Shown: positions 27,972-37,236, counted from the stretch's first letter. The stretch: 64,000 nt of DNA from Actinacidiphila guanduensis (GCF_900103985.1 NZ_FNIE01000003.1:583076-647075), one strand, 5' to 3'. Notes: a model not told the origin generated them from the letters alone. Translations and numbers: made by a program.

Positions 27972-28973
27972 ATGCCGGGTGCTATCCATGCCGAGGGTCT
28001 GGTGAAGACCTTCGGCGATGTCAGGGCACTGGGGGGTGTGGACCTCGACGTGCCGGAGGGCACCGTGCTCGGCCTGCTCGGCCCCAACGGCGCGGGGAAG
28101 ACCACCGCCGTGCGGGTGCTGACCACGCTGCTGCGCCCCGACAGCGGCACATGCACGGTCGCGGGGATCGACGTGCTCAAGCACCCCAACGAGGTGCGGC
28201 GGCACATCGGCCTGTCCGGCCAGTTCGCCGCGGTCGACGAGTACCTCACCGGCCGGGAGAACCTGGAGATGGTCGGCCGGCTGTACCAGCTGGACGCCAA
28301 GAGCGCCCGGCGGCGGGCCGAGGAGCTGCTGGAGCGCTTCAACCTCGCCGACGCCGCCAACCGCGTCTCCAAGACCTACTCCGGCGGCATGCGCCGCCGG
28401 CTCGACCTGGCCGCGGCGCTGGTGGTGAGCCCGCCGGTGATGTTCATGGACGAGCCGACCACCGGCCTCGACCCGCGCAACCGCCAGCAACTGTGGGAGG
28501 TGATCCAGGAACTGGTCGCCGGCGGCACCACCTTGCTGCTCACCACCCAGTACCTGGAGGAGGCCGACCACCTGGCGCACGACATCTGCGTCATCGACCA
28601 CGGCCTGGTCATCGCCCGCGGCACCTCCGACGAGCTGAAGGCGCAGACCGGCGGCGAGCGCGTCGAGGTCGTCGTGCACGACCCGCAGCGGATCGCCGAG
28701 GCGTCCGAGGTGCTCGCCCGGCACGGCGAGGGGGATGCCTCCGTCGAGCGGCACACCCGGCGGATCACCGTCCCGGTCAGCGGCGGCGCCAAGCTGCTCG
28801 CCGAGGTGATCCGCGACCTGGACGCCCAGGGCATCGAGATCGACGACATCGGCCTGCGCCGCCCCACCCTGGACGACGTGTTCATCTCGCTCACCGGCCA
28901 CGCCGCCGAAGCCACCGCCGAGTCCACCGGTCCCGAGGACGCCGAGCCCGCCGTACAGGAGGCAGCCAAGTGA
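27972..28973 (+). CDS. DrrA-type ABC transporter ATP-binding protein
   Basis: 333 residues. Walker A GPNGAGKTT (37-45), signature YSGGMRRRLDLA (about 135-146), Walker B VMFMDEPTTGLDPRN, and the DrrA-family C-terminal regulatory tail ending in TLDDVFISLTGH. It energises an exporter of hydrophobic compounds, of the daunorubicin-resistance type. ATG 27972 has GGGAG upstream. Its stop overlaps the GTG of the permease gene by four bases. Repression through the palindrome at 27785 is inferred. Confidence 0.94.
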   Translation: MPGAIHAEGLVKTFGDVRALGGVDLDVPEGTVLGLLGPNGAGKTTAVRVLTTLLRPDSGTCTVAGIDVLKHPNEVRRHIGLSGQFAAVDEYLTGRENLEMVGRLYQLDAKSARRRAEELLERFNLADAANRVSKTYSGGMRRRLDLAAALVVSPPVMFMDEPTTGLDPRNRQQLWEVIQELVAGGTTLLLTTQYLEEADHLAHDICVIDHGLVIARGTSDELKAQTGGERVEVVVHDPQRIAEASEVLARHGEGDASVERHTRRITVPVSGGAKLLAEVIRDLDAQGIEIDDIGLRRPTLDDVFISLTGHAAEATAESTGPEDAEPAVQEAAK

Positions 28974-29824
28974 GCGCCGTCACCGGCACCCCCCGCCCCA
29001 CCCTCGCGCCGACCGCGCGCGGCGGCCTGCTCGGCTCCGCGCACGACTCGCTGGTCGTCGCCAAGCGCAACCTGCTGCGGATGATGCGCATCCCCGAGGT
29101 CGTCATCTTCGGCCTGTTCCAGCCGATCATGTTCGTGGTGCTCTTCAGCTACGTCTTCGGCGGCTCGGTGAACATCGGCGGCTCCTTCAGCGCCTCGGAC
29201 TACCGCGAGTTCCTGATGGCCGGCATTTTCGCGCAGACCGTCACCTTCGCCACCGCGGGCGCCGGCGCCGGCATCGCCGATGACATGCACAAGGGCCTGA
29301 TCGACCGGTTCCGCTCGCTGCCGATGTCCCGCGGCGCGGTGCTCACCGGCCGCACCCTGGCCGACCTGGTGCAGACCGCGATGACCGTGGTGGTGCTCGC
29401 CGTGGTCGGCGTCCTGGTCGGCTGGCGCATCCACCACGGCGTGCCGAAGATGTTCGCCGCCTTCGGGCTGCTGCTCCTGCTCGGCTACGCCTTCTCCTGG
29501 ATCGGTGCGCTGATCGGCCTGTCGGTGCGCACCCCGGAGGCGGCCACCTCCGGCGGCCTGATCTGGCTGTTCCCGGTGACCTTCGTCTCCAACGCGTTCG
29601 TCTCGCCGGAGGGCATGACGCCCTGGCTGCGGCACGTCGCGGAGTGGAACCCCTTCAGCGCCACCGTGCAGGCGTGCCGCAAGCTGTTCGGCAACCCCGG
29701 TGTGGTGCCCTCCGACGCCTGGCCGATGGTGCACCCGGTGTGGGCGTCGCTGATCTGGTCGGTGGTGATCATCGCCGTCTTCCGCACGCTCGCCGTCCGC
29801 AAGTACCGCTCGGCGACGGCCTGA
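28970..29824 (+). CDS. DrrB-type ABC-2 permease
   Basis: 284 residues with six predicted transmembrane helices. ABC-2 hallmarks: VAKRNLLRMMRIPEVVIFGLFQPIMFV near the N-terminus, DDMHKGLIDRFRSLPMSRGAVLTGR, and a C-terminal NAFVSPEGMTPWLRHVAEWNP. It forms the membrane channel partner of the preceding ATPase. GTG 28970 sits in a GTGA overlap behind AGGAGG. Substrate unknown. Confidence 0.93.
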   Translation: MSAVTGTPRPTLAPTARGGLLGSAHDSLVVAKRNLLRMMRIPEVVIFGLFQPIMFVVLFSYVFGGSVNIGGSFSASDYREFLMAGIFAQTVTFATAGAGAGIADDMHKGLIDRFRSLPMSRGAVLTGRTLADLVQTAMTVVVLAVVGVLVGWRIHHGVPKMFAAFGLLLLLGYAFSWIGALIGLSVRTPEAATSGGLIWLFPVTFVSNAFVSPEGMTPWLRHVAEWNPFSATVQACRKLFGNPGVVPSDAWPMVHPVWASLIWSVVIIAVFRTLAVRKYRSATA

Positions 29825-29906
29825 CCGCGCCACGGCGGCCGGAGGGGGAAGGATGCAGGGGCCGCTGCCCGTCGGGGCGGCGGCCTCCGCGCATCTCAAG
29901 CCGCGC

Positions 29907-31127
29907 TCACCCGATGACCGTGTAGCCGGCGTCCTCCAGGGCCGCGGCCACCGACGCCCGGTGCTCGGGGCCCTTGGTCTCCAGGTGCAGTTCGACCTCG
30001 GCCTCGGTGAGGCCGAGCAGCGGGTCGGTGCGCACATGGCTGACGTCCAGCACATTGGCGTCCATGCCGGACAGCACGGCCAGCAGGGTCGCCAGCGCGC
30101 CCGGGCGGTCGGTCAGCCGCAGCCGCAGGGAGAGGTAGCGGCCGGCCGCGGACATGCCGTGCCGCAGAATGCGCTGCATCAGCAGCGGGTCGACGTTCCC
30201 GCCGGACAGCAGCGCCACCAGCGGCCCCTCGAAGTCGCCGGGCGCGCTCAGCAGCGCGGCCACCGGGCTCGCCCCGGCCGGCTCCACCACGAGCTTGGCC
30301 CGCTCCAGGCAGAGCAGCAGCGCCGAGGACAGGGCGTCCTCCGAGACGGTGACCACGTCGTCGACGAGGTCCTTGATCAGCGCGAACGGCACGTCGCCGG
30401 GGCGGCCGACCATGATGCCGTCGGCCATGGTGGCCACCGCGTCCAGCGCCAGCGGGCGGCCGACGGCGAGCGAGGGCGGGTAGGCGGCCGCGCCCGCCGC
30501 CTGCACGCCGACGATCCGCACGTCCGGCCGCAGCGCCTTGACCGCGACCGCGATGCCCGCGGCGAGCCCGCCCCCGCCGATGCCGACCACGATGGTCCGC
30601 ACCTCGGGGCACTGCTCCAGGATCTCCAGCCCCACGGTGCCCTGACCGGCGATGATGTCCTCGTGGTCGAAGGGGTGGATGAAGACCGCGCCGGTCTCCT
30701 CGGCGTACTCGATCGCGGCCCGCAGCGTCTCGTCCACCACCGCGCCGGCCAGCCGCACCTCGGCGCCGTACTCGCGGGTGGCGGCTATCTTCGGCAGCGG
30801 GGCGCCGACCGGCATGAAGACGGTGGAGCGGACCCCGAGCAGCGAGGCGGCGAGCGCGACGCCCTGGGCGTGGTTGCCCGCGCTGGCCGCGACGACCCCG
30901 GCCGCGCGCTCCTCCGGCCGCAGCGCGGCGATGCGCACGTAGGCGCCGCGGATCTTGAACGAGCCGGTGCGCTGGAGGTTCTCGCACTTCAGGTGCACCG
31001 GCGCCCCGACCAGCGACGACAGGTGCCGCGAGGTCTCCATGGGGGTGATCCGGGCGACCCCGGAGAGCATCTTGTGCGCCCCGCGGACGTCGTCGAGGGT
31101 GATCCTCCGGGGTGGCGTGTTGTCCAT
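29907..31127 (-). CDS. ilvA: threonine ammonia-lyase (biodegradative type with ACT domain)
   Basis: 406 residues. The PLP lysine is in RTGSFKIRG (Lys58); SAGNHAQGVA and the phosphate-binding GIGGGGLAAG follow. Residues about 330-406 are a single ACT domain (RLTDRPGALATLLAVLSGMDANVL). It deaminates threonine (and serine) to 2-oxobutyrate for isoleucine synthesis or catabolism. A single ACT domain and this length fit the short IlvA/TdcB-like enzymes. ATG 31127 lacks a ribosome-binding site and lies 7 bases after GACACT, so the mRNA may be leaderless. Confidence 0.93.
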   Translation of the reverse strand: MDNTPPRRITLDDVRGAHKMLSGVARITPMETSRHLSSLVGAPVHLKCENLQRTGSFKIRGAYVRIAALRPEERAAGVVAASAGNHAQGVALAASLLGVRSTVFMPVGAPLPKIAATREYGAEVRLAGAVVDETLRAAIEYAEETGAVFIHPFDHEDIIAGQGTVGLEILEQCPEVRTIVVGIGGGGLAAGIAVAVKALRPDVRIVGVQAAGAAAYPPSLAVGRPLALDAVATMADGIMVGRPGDVPFALIKDLVDDVVTVSEDALSSALLLCLERAKLVVEPAGASPVAALLSAPGDFEGPLVALLSGGNVDPLLMQRILRHGMSAAGRYLSLRLRLTDRPGALATLLAVLSGMDANVLDVSHVRTDPLLGLTEAEVELHLETKGPEHRASVAAALEDAGYTVIG

Positions 31128-31323
31128 GGGCACAGTGTCGCAGCCCCCCGCGGCTCCCGCCCGGGCCCGGCCCCGGCGGGAGCGGCGGCGGGAACTCACC
31201 GAGAAGCACCCCGCCGGCACCGGGTCCGCGTACTCTTCTCCCAACCTCCCGCCAGGTCCCAGCCACAAGACACCTTCGCGCCAACCCTCACCGGCCCGAC
31301 GACAGAACGCGAGCTTCCAGGCC

Positions 31324-31830
31324 ATGTCCAACCCTCCGGAGACCTCGACCGAACTCCTCGAGCGCCTCCAGCACCAGGTCGCCCTCTTCGCCCGACGTGC
31401 CGAGCAGACCAGACTCGGCGGCGTCGGCAGAGCCCGCAACTCCATGGACCGCGCCGCCTACCTGCTGCTCAACCGCCTCGACCATGAGGGGCCGATGGGC
31501 GTCAAGGCGCTGGCCGAGGCCATGGGCATCGACTCCTCCACAGTGACCCGGCAGGTCGCGCCGCTGGTCGACACCGGGCTGGTGAAGCGGACCTCGCACC
31601 CCGAGGACGGGCGGGCGGTGGTCCTCGCGCTGTCCCCGCGCGGCCGCGGCCGGCTGGAGGAGGTACGCACCTCCCGCCGCCAGTTGATGGCCGAGGTGAC
31701 CGAGGACTGGTCCCCCCAGGAGCGCGAGGTCTTCACCGACCTGCTGGTCCGCTTCAACAGCGCGCTCGCCGACTGGCACGCGGGCCTGCGCGAGGACACC
31801 GAGTCGAGCCCGGTGGGCCGCGGCGCCTGA
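31324..31830 (+). CDS. MarR-family transcriptional regulator
   Basis: 168 residues. Winged helix: MGVKALAEAMGIDSSTVTRQVAPLVDTGLVKR is the recognition region and EDGRAVVLALSPRGR the wing. It is divergent from ilvA, separated by about 196 bases. Ligand and targets unknown; by position it may control itself or ilvA. ATG 31324 has a weak upstream purine run. Confidence 0.9.
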   Translation: MSNPPETSTELLERLQHQVALFARRAEQTRLGGVGRARNSMDRAAYLLLNRLDHEGPMGVKALAEAMGIDSSTVTRQVAPLVDTGLVKRTSHPEDGRAVVLALSPRGRGRLEEVRTSRRQLMAEVTEDWSPQEREVFTDLLVRFNSALADWHAGLREDTESSPVGRGA

Positions 31831-32224
31831 ACGGCGCCCGCCGGCCGGGGTGCAGGCGCCTCGCGGTGGCAGGGGCGGCGGCGAACGGCGTACCGGCCGG
31901 TGCGAACGGCGGAGCCGGTACGGGCGGAGCCCCGCGGTGGCCGGGACGGCGGCCGAACGTCGAGCGGTGGCCGAGTCGGCCCGGCGGCAGAGCCGGTACG
32001 GGCCGGAACTCCGCAGCTGACCGCGGGTGACAGCCGGCACCACCCGGCAACGGAGCCGGTACGGCGCGGGGGCTCCTTGCGGCGGCCGGGACAGCGGGGC
32101 GGCCCGACCGCGAGCGGCCGGCTCGGCGCGGCGGCGGTGCCCCTGCGGGCACGGGCGGGCCGGGCGGCGGGGCAAGGGGTGCAGAACCCTTGACCTGGCG
32201 GCTCCGGTGCCGTGCCATGGGGGC
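31831..32224. repeat. intergenic region with spaced GAGCCGGTACGG direct repeats
   Basis: The 390-base gap contains three copies of GAGCCGGTACGG (near 31912, 31990 and 32052), spaced about 60-80 bases apart and embedded in similar Gly/Arg-rich-looking sequence. No gene is supported here. A TTGACC hexamer at 32189 may be the -35 box of the next gene. Confidence 0.5.
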
Positions 32225-32698
32225 GTGGGCAGGCGCCGGGAGGCAGCGGAGACCCGCAGGGACGCCGAGTTCGCGGCGTTCGTCGCGGGTGCGGGCGGGC
32301 GCCTGCTGCACTCCGCCACTCTGCTCACAGGGGACCCGGCAGCCGCCGAGCGGCTGCTGCTGCCGACGTTGGCCGCCGTGCACGCGGGCTGGCTGCGGAT
32401 GCGGGGCGAGGACCCCTACGAGCTGGCCCGTCGCGAGCTGTTCCGCCGCTTCGTCCACCGGCCCTGGTGGCGCCGCCCGCACGGCGGCGTACTGGACGGG
32501 CTCTCGCCGCAGGAGCGGACCGTGGTGACCCTGCGGTTCTTCGAGGGCGTCGCCGAGGAGCAGGCCGCGGCCCAACTGGGCCTGCCCGAGGACCGGGTGC
32601 GGGCCATCGCCGCACGGGCGACGGCCGCGCTGCGCAGCGCGGCCCCACGGCCGAACCGCCCCGCCCCGCTCGGCGCCACCCGGGCGGTGCCGCGATGA
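32225..32698 (+). CDS. sigma-factor region-4-like helix-turn-helix protein
   Basis: 157 residues from GTG 32225 (alternative GTG 32207). The middle resembles a reduced sigma region 2 (AAFVAGAGGRLLHSATLLTGDPAAAERLL, as in SigE-like extracytoplasmic factors) and the C-terminal half is region 4 (LSPQERTVVTLRFFEGVAEEQAAAQLGLPEDRVRAIAARATAALR, quoted here only as the span from about residue 92 to 138). It overlaps the following small membrane protein gene by four bases (ATGA), an arrangement typical of sigma/anti-sigma pairs. Whether it binds RNA polymerase is not clear. Confidence 0.75.
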   Translation: MGRRREAAETRRDAEFAAFVAGAGGRLLHSATLLTGDPAAAERLLLPTLAAVHAGWLRMRGEDPYELARRELFRRFVHRPWWRRPHGGVLDGLSPQERTVVTLRFFEGVAEEQAAAQLGLPEDRVRAIAARATAALRSAAPRPNRPAPLGATRAVPR

Positions 32699-32949
32699 GC
32701 CCGCCGAACCGCCGCGACGACGAGATCCGCCGCATGCTCGACACCCCGCACCCGCTGCTGCCCGCGGGCCTGGCCGCGGCCGCCACCGCCCGCGGCCACC
32801 GCATCCTGCGCCGCCGCCGCGCCGTGCACGCAGCCCTGTGGACGTTGCTGCTGGCCGCGGTGGTCACTGCGATCGTCCTGGCCGCCCTGATGTGGCCGTC
32901 CTCCCCTCCCCCGGCCGAGCCCGGCACCTGGTGGCCCCCGCAGAACTGA
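32695..32949 (+). CDS. small membrane protein coupled to the sigma-like gene
   Basis: 84 residues: a basic N-terminal cytoplasmic half (RRDDEIRRMLD...RRRRAVHA), one transmembrane helix (ALWTLLLAAVVTAIVLAALM) and a short proline-rich tail outside. The ATG at 32695 overlaps the previous stop. The topology would suit a minimal anti-sigma factor, but no zinc-binding HxxxCxxC motif is present, so that is only inferred from context. Confidence 0.75.
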   Translation: MSPPNRRDDEIRRMLDTPHPLLPAGLAAAATARGHRILRRRRAVHAALWTLLLAAVVTAIVLAALMWPSSPPPAEPGTWWPPQN

Positions 32950-32986
32950 CCCGACCGGCCCCGAGCCGCGGGATGCACCGGAAACG

Positions 32987-33024
32987 CCGCTGCCGGGCGG
33001 CCTCGACAGGGCGCCCGGCAGCGG
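32987..33024. terminator. bidirectional terminator hairpin
   Basis: Arms CCGCTGCCGGGCG (32987-32999) and CGCCCGGCAGCGG (33012-33024) are exact complements over 12 bases, between convergent genes ending at 32949 and 33057. Confidence 0.85.
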
Positions 33025-33056
33025 GGGTTCGGTGGAAGGGCCGCAGGGCCCCGGGG

Positions 33057-36000
33057 TCAGTGCCTGGTCACGTGGAAGGTGACCGGCAGGGCGGGCAGGG
33101 GGTAGGGGGTGGTGCTGCCGAAGGTCAGGGCGGCCGTGTGGTCGCCGGGCGCGGTGGCCTTGGCGTCGAAGGAGACCGTGAGTGTCGTGCTCGCGCCCGG
33201 GCGCAGGGTGAGGCGCTGGGTGCGCTCACCGAGCCAGGGCACGTCCGTCGCCGTGTCGACGCCGAAGCCGGGGAGCGCCTCGACGGCCGTGGTGGGCGTG
33301 ACCCCGCCGGTGGAGCCGCCGGCCTTGTAGAAGCCGAGGGCGCCGCCGCCGCGGTAGGTGGGCGTGGTGGCGTTGGGCAGGGCGGACCAGGTGCCGGCCG
33401 CGGGGTCGTAGGCGAAGCCCTGGTTGGTGACCGCGTCGCCGTCGACACCGCCGGAGACCAGCAGTTGGCCGTTCGCCGCGGCGTAGGCCGAGCCCCACAG
33501 CGGCAGCGGGATGTCCGGCAGCGCGGACCAGGCGTCGGCCGCCGGGTCGTAGACGTAGGCGTGCTGGACGTCGCCGCCGTCGGTGACGCCGCCGGCGCAG
33601 TACAGCTTGCCGCCGATGCCCGCGCAGGAGGTCCAGGAGACGGGCTCGGGGTAGGGCGCGGCCTGCGTCCAGCTGTCGGTGGCCGGGTCGTAGGCGCTCA
33701 CGTCGGTGGTGCCGCAGGCGATGTCGCAGCCGCCGACGAGGTAGAGCTTCCCGTCCAGGACGGCGCTGCCGGCGCCGGCGTGCGGGCGGGGCTCGTCCGC
33801 GCCGGTGGTCCAGGTGTTGCTCGCGGTGTCGTAGACCTCAAGCTTGGGGTCGGGGTTGCCGTCGGTGCCCCAGCCGCCGGCGATGTAGAGCCGGTCGCCG
33901 ACGAAGCCGTGGCCGGGGGCCTGGCGCGGGTCCTGGGCGGAGGCGAGGTGGGTCCAGGCGCCGGCCGCCGGGTCCAGGACGTAGAGGTCGGAGAAGGTGC
34001 CCTCGCCGTTGAAGGTCAGGCCCACGTCGCCGAAGGACGAGTAGAGCTTGCCGTCGTGGCTGTCGAGGGCGTTGTCCATCACGGCCACGGGCAGCGCGGG
34101 GGCGCTCTGCCAGGGGTCGGCGGCGGGTACGGCCGCCGGCTCGGCCGCGGTGGTGGTCGACGTGGTGGTCGACGTGGTGGTCGACGTGGTGGTCGGGGGT
34201 CCAGCCTGCGGCCGGATGAAGCCGGTCGGGTGGTCGCCGGTGACGCGCCGCACCGGGGCGCCGGCCGGGGCGTCGGGCCGGGCGCCCGCGGCCTGCTCGC
34301 CGACGGTGAGGGTGGCCGTCGCGGTCCCGGTGTTGGTGATCCGCACCTGCCGGGTGGTGTGCCGGCCCTGGGCGGCGGTGGCGTCGAGGGTGCCGGGGGT
34401 GATCCGCAGCCGCCCGGCGGCCAACCGGTAGGAGGCGGCCACGGTGCTGTTGCCGCGTACCTTCACCGTCTCGGCCGCGGTGGAGTAGTGGAACTTGGCC
34501 GCGGTCAGCCGGTGGCTGCCGGCGCCGGGGACGAACAGCGAGTAGTGGCCGTCCGGGAGGCCGGGGTCGTCGGGGGTGCGGACGGTGGGCGCCTGCACGG
34601 AGGGGTCGGCGTGGTCGGCGACGGTGGCGTCCACCGCGCCCTGGCCGGTGTTGGCGTCGCTGACGGTGCCGGTGACCAGGCCGCCGGGGACCGGCAGGTA
34701 GTCGCGCTGTCCGACGAAGACGTTGTCGAGTCCCCAGTACCAGCCGCCGTTGGCGACGTAGTGGAACCGCAATTGGACGGCGGACTTGCCGGCGTAGGCG
34801 GCGAGCGGGATGTCGAGGTGGTCGTCGGTGGCGATGTAGGTGTTGCCGCTGAGGTCCGGCGTCCAGACGCTGTTCCAGGTGGCGCCACCGTCGTCGGAGG
34901 CGTCGATGCCGAAGGACTCGTAGGTGGGGTTGATCGTCCACATGGTGTCGAAGGCGACTTCGGGCGTGGTGTCGGCGGAGAAGTCGAACACCGGGCTGAT
35001 CAGCGAGGTGTCCACGTGGCTGCCGAAGCCCCAGTGATTGCTGTCGGCGATGGCGAACCCGCCGGTGCCGCCGGTCTCGTTGGTCCGGCCGCCCGGGTCG
35101 TCGAACTGCCATCCGCCGTCGGTGTCCGGGGCGTTGGCGACGGTCCAGCCGTCCGGCGCGGACGTGGTGGAGTCGAAGGGCGTGGTGGGCCCGGTGAGGC
35201 CGAGGCGGTAGCCGGGGGCGGTGGCGGTCCAGGGGTTCGCGGTCATCGGCACGTCGGCTCGCACGGAGGCGCGGGCGACGTGGATGTCCTTCGTGACGGC
35301 GTCGTAGCCGGGCGCGTCGGCCGCGAAGTGCAGGGTGTAGTCACTGTTCTGAGGGAGCGTCAGCCGGTAGGCGCCGGTGACGGGGTCGGTGAAGGCCGCG
35401 TTGGGGTTGCCGTCCACCGTGATCTTCGCGTACAGCGGCCAGTCGTGGCCCGAGCCGTCCGCCACCGTGCCCGAGACGGTCTCGCTGGGCAGTTGCCGCA
35501 GCGCGAAGTCCTTCGTGGCGGTGGCGCCTTGGGTGACGGTGACGCCCGAGGCGGTGCCGTCGGCGTAGCCGAAGGCGGTCACCTTCAGGTCCTGGCGGCC
35601 GGCCGGCAGGGTCAGGGTGTAGCGGCCCTGGGCGTCGGTGCGCGCCACATCGGTGCCGTCGCTGACGACCGCGCCCGCCAGCGCCTTGCCGCTCGCCCGG
35701 TCGGTGACCGTGCCGGTCAGCTGCCCGTGCGGGCCGGTGCGGAAGGCCTGCAGGCCGGCGGGGGTTCCCAGGCCGGTGGGGCCGTCGTAGCCGGCGGCGC
35801 CGTGGCACAGGTAGGAGGGCGAGCAGTCGCCGTTGCTGCCGCCGCTGACGTCGTTCAGGCCCGTACCGGCGGCGTACGGGTAGGAGTTGGGGTACGTGCC
35901 GGCGGCGGGGGCGGCGGCGTCCGCGTACACCCCGGCGATGATCGGCGAGGAGACGCTGGTGCCGCCGTACAGGGACCAGCCGCCCGCGCCGAAGGTCTGG

Positions 36001-37025
36001 TACACGGCCACGCCCGTCGCCGGGTCGGCCACCGCGGAGACGTCCGCGACCGTACGGTCGGCGCAGCCGGTGTCGGTCTGGAAGGCGGGCTTGGGCTCGT
36101 ACAGCGAGCAGCCCGAGCCGGCCTCGTTCCACGCCGACTCGCTCCAGCCGCGGGCGGCCGAGGGGTCGCGCACCAGCGAGGTGCCGCCGACCGAGGTCAC
36201 GTACGGGGAAGCCGCCGGGTAGGAGACGCCGTAGCCGTAGTCGCCGGAGGAGGCCACGATCGCCACGCCCGGGTGGTCGTAGTACGGGTCGAGCGCGGTG
36301 GTCTGCGAGGGGTCCTCGCCGCTGCCGAACCGGTAGTCGGTGCCGTAGGAGTTGGAGACGTACTGGGCGCCGAGCGCGACCGCCTCGTCCACGGCGGCGC
36401 CGAGTGCGGTGTCGCTGGAGTCGTCGGCCTCCACCAGCAGGATGCGGGCGTCGGGGGCGATGGCCGAGACCATGTCCAGGTCGAGGGAGATCTCGCCGGC
36501 CCAGCCGCTGTCGGGCGCCGGGTAGCCGGTGCCGCCGCGCTGGTCGGCCTTGCGGAAGCAGCCGTTGCCGGTGGTGCAGGCCGGCAGGCCGTACTGCTGC
36601 CGGTAGACGGCGAGGTCGGCCTCGGCGGTCGGGTCGTCGTAGGCGTCGACGATGGCGACGGTGCGGCCCGCGCCGCCGTCGGCCGGCAGGCCGTAGGCGC
36701 TCTGCAGGTCGGCCGGGCCGAAGCCGGTCGGCGCGGCGAGCGCCGGGCGCAGCCCCTTGGCGGAGCCGACATCGGTGCGCCGCAGCGCGAAGCAGGAGAA
36801 CTCACCGGGCCCGGCGGCGTCGCAGGTGCGCTCGAAGGCGCCCTTGGGGGCATCGGCGGTGGTGGACGAAGCGGCGGAAACGTCGGAGGACGCGGCGGTG
36901 GCCGGCCGGGCCGAGGCGGTCGGCGCCGACAGCCCCAGGACGGCAATCGCCGCCGCGCCGAGAGCGGCCACGACGGCGGAACCACGCCGGCCGCCGGCCG
37001 GTATGCGTGCACGTAACACCCGCAA
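33057..37025 (-). CDS. secreted S53 (sedolisin-type) serine peptidase with C-terminal Kelch repeats
   Basis: 1322 residues, a very large secreted protein. Signal peptide about 1-39. The S53 domain (about 100-440) shows catalytic Glu178 and Asp182 (GEISLDLD), oxyanion Asp262 (SSGDYGYG) and Ser357 (GGTSVSS). The propeptide is very short compared with kumamolisin relatives. Then come two carboxypeptidase-regulatory-like beta domains (GQLTGTVTDRASGKALAGA), a jelly-roll domain with ATWNSVWTPDLSGNTY, a Thr/Ser linker (DNA repeat near 34145-34190), five to six Kelch repeats (AGGWGTDGNPDPKLEVYD) and a terminal beta domain. Start TTG 37025 has GGGAG 7 bases upstream; GTG 37019 is possible. Confidence 0.9.
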   Translation of the reverse strand: MRVLRARIPAGGRRGSAVVAALGAAAIAVLGLSAPTASARPATAASSDVSAASSTTADAPKGAFERTCDAAGPGEFSCFALRRTDVGSAKGLRPALAAPTGFGPADLQSAYGLPADGGAGRTVAIVDAYDDPTAEADLAVYRQQYGLPACTTGNGCFRKADQRGGTGYPAPDSGWAGEISLDLDMVSAIAPDARILLVEADDSSDTALGAAVDEAVALGAQYVSNSYGTDYRFGSGEDPSQTTALDPYYDHPGVAIVASSGDYGYGVSYPAASPYVTSVGGTSLVRDPSAARGWSESAWNEAGSGCSLYEPKPAFQTDTGCADRTVADVSAVADPATGVAVYQTFGAGGWSLYGGTSVSSPIIAGVYADAAAPAAGTYPNSYPYAAGTGLNDVSGGSNGDCSPSYLCHGAAGYDGPTGLGTPAGLQAFRTGPHGQLTGTVTDRASGKALAGAVVSDGTDVARTDAQGRYTLTLPAGRQDLKVTAFGYADGTASGVTVTQGATATKDFALRQLPSETVSGTVADGSGHDWPLYAKITVDGNPNAAFTDPVTGAYRLTLPQNSDYTLHFAADAPGYDAVTKDIHVARASVRADVPMTANPWTATAPGYRLGLTGPTTPFDSTTSAPDGWTVANAPDTDGGWQFDDPGGRTNETGGTGGFAIADSNHWGFGSHVDTSLISPVFDFSADTTPEVAFDTMWTINPTYESFGIDASDDGGATWNSVWTPDLSGNTYIATDDHLDIPLAAYAGKSAVQLRFHYVANGGWYWGLDNVFVGQRDYLPVPGGLVTGTVSDANTGQGAVDATVADHADPSVQAPTVRTPDDPGLPDGHYSLFVPGAGSHRLTAAKFHYSTAAETVKVRGNSTVAASYRLAAGRLRITPGTLDATAAQGRHTTRQVRITNTGTATATLTVGEQAAGARPDAPAGAPVRRVTGDHPTGFIRPQAGPPTTTSTTTSTTTSTTTAAEPAAVPAADPWQSAPALPVAVMDNALDSHDGKLYSSFGDVGLTFNGEGTFSDLYVLDPAAGAWTHLASAQDPRQAPGHGFVGDRLYIAGGWGTDGNPDPKLEVYDTASNTWTTGADEPRPHAGAGSAVLDGKLYLVGGCDIACGTTDVSAYDPATDSWTQAAPYPEPVSWTSCAGIGGKLYCAGGVTDGGDVQHAYVYDPAADAWSALPDIPLPLWGSAYAAANGQLLVSGGVDGDAVTNQGFAYDPAAGTWSALPNATTPTYRGGGALGFYKAGGSTGGVTPTTAVEALPGFGVDTATDVPWLGERTQRLTLRPGASTTLTVSFDAKATAPGDHTAALTFGSTTPYPLPALPVTFHVTRH
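34146..34196. repeat. 15-base minisatellite encoding the TTTS linker
   Basis: About three tandem copies of GTGGTGGTCGACGTG-type sequence within the peptidase gene encode a Thr-Thr-Ser-Thr linker. Copy number could vary by slippage without a frameshift because the unit is five codons. Confidence 0.8.
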
Positions 37026-37109
37026 CGGAGGACTCCCGTTCGACGCGCGAAGAGGCTGCCCACCCGCACGTGGGGCGCCGGCGGGACCGGTGCCCACCAG
37101 GGGACCATT

Positions 37110-37136
37110 AGGTGGCACCTGAGGTATGCATGTCAA
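37110..37136 (-). promoter_or_regulatory. candidate promoter/operator of the S53 peptidase gene
   Basis: On the minus strand a perfect TTGACA (37136-37131) is followed within 10-20 bases by the odd palindrome AGGTGGCACCT (37110-37120) and an A/T-containing TAATGG. The palindrome would lie over the -10 region. The exact -10 is not clear. Confidence 0.5.
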
Positions 37137-37179
37137 TAGTGGACCTTGGGGCGCACGGGGCCCGCGGGAGGCGCGCAAC

Positions 37180-37211
37180 GGCCGGCCCGCGGTTCGTCCC
37201 GCGGGCCGGCC
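37180..37211 (-). terminator. terminator hairpin after metB
   Basis: Arms GGCCGGCCCGCGG (37180-37192) and CCGCGGGCCGGCC (37199-37211) pair perfectly around 6 bases, just past the metB stop codon. Confidence 0.85.
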
Positions 37212-37236
37212 GGTGGTGCCGAAGGGGCCGGGCGGC

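Noticed and set aside
33000..37016. Long plus-strand open frame (over 1300 codons) opposite the S53 peptidase gene
   Set aside because: It is the antisense shadow of a GC-rich gene: Gly/Val/Arg-rich, no domain, no ribosome-binding site, while the minus strand has a signal peptide and an intact S53 triad.
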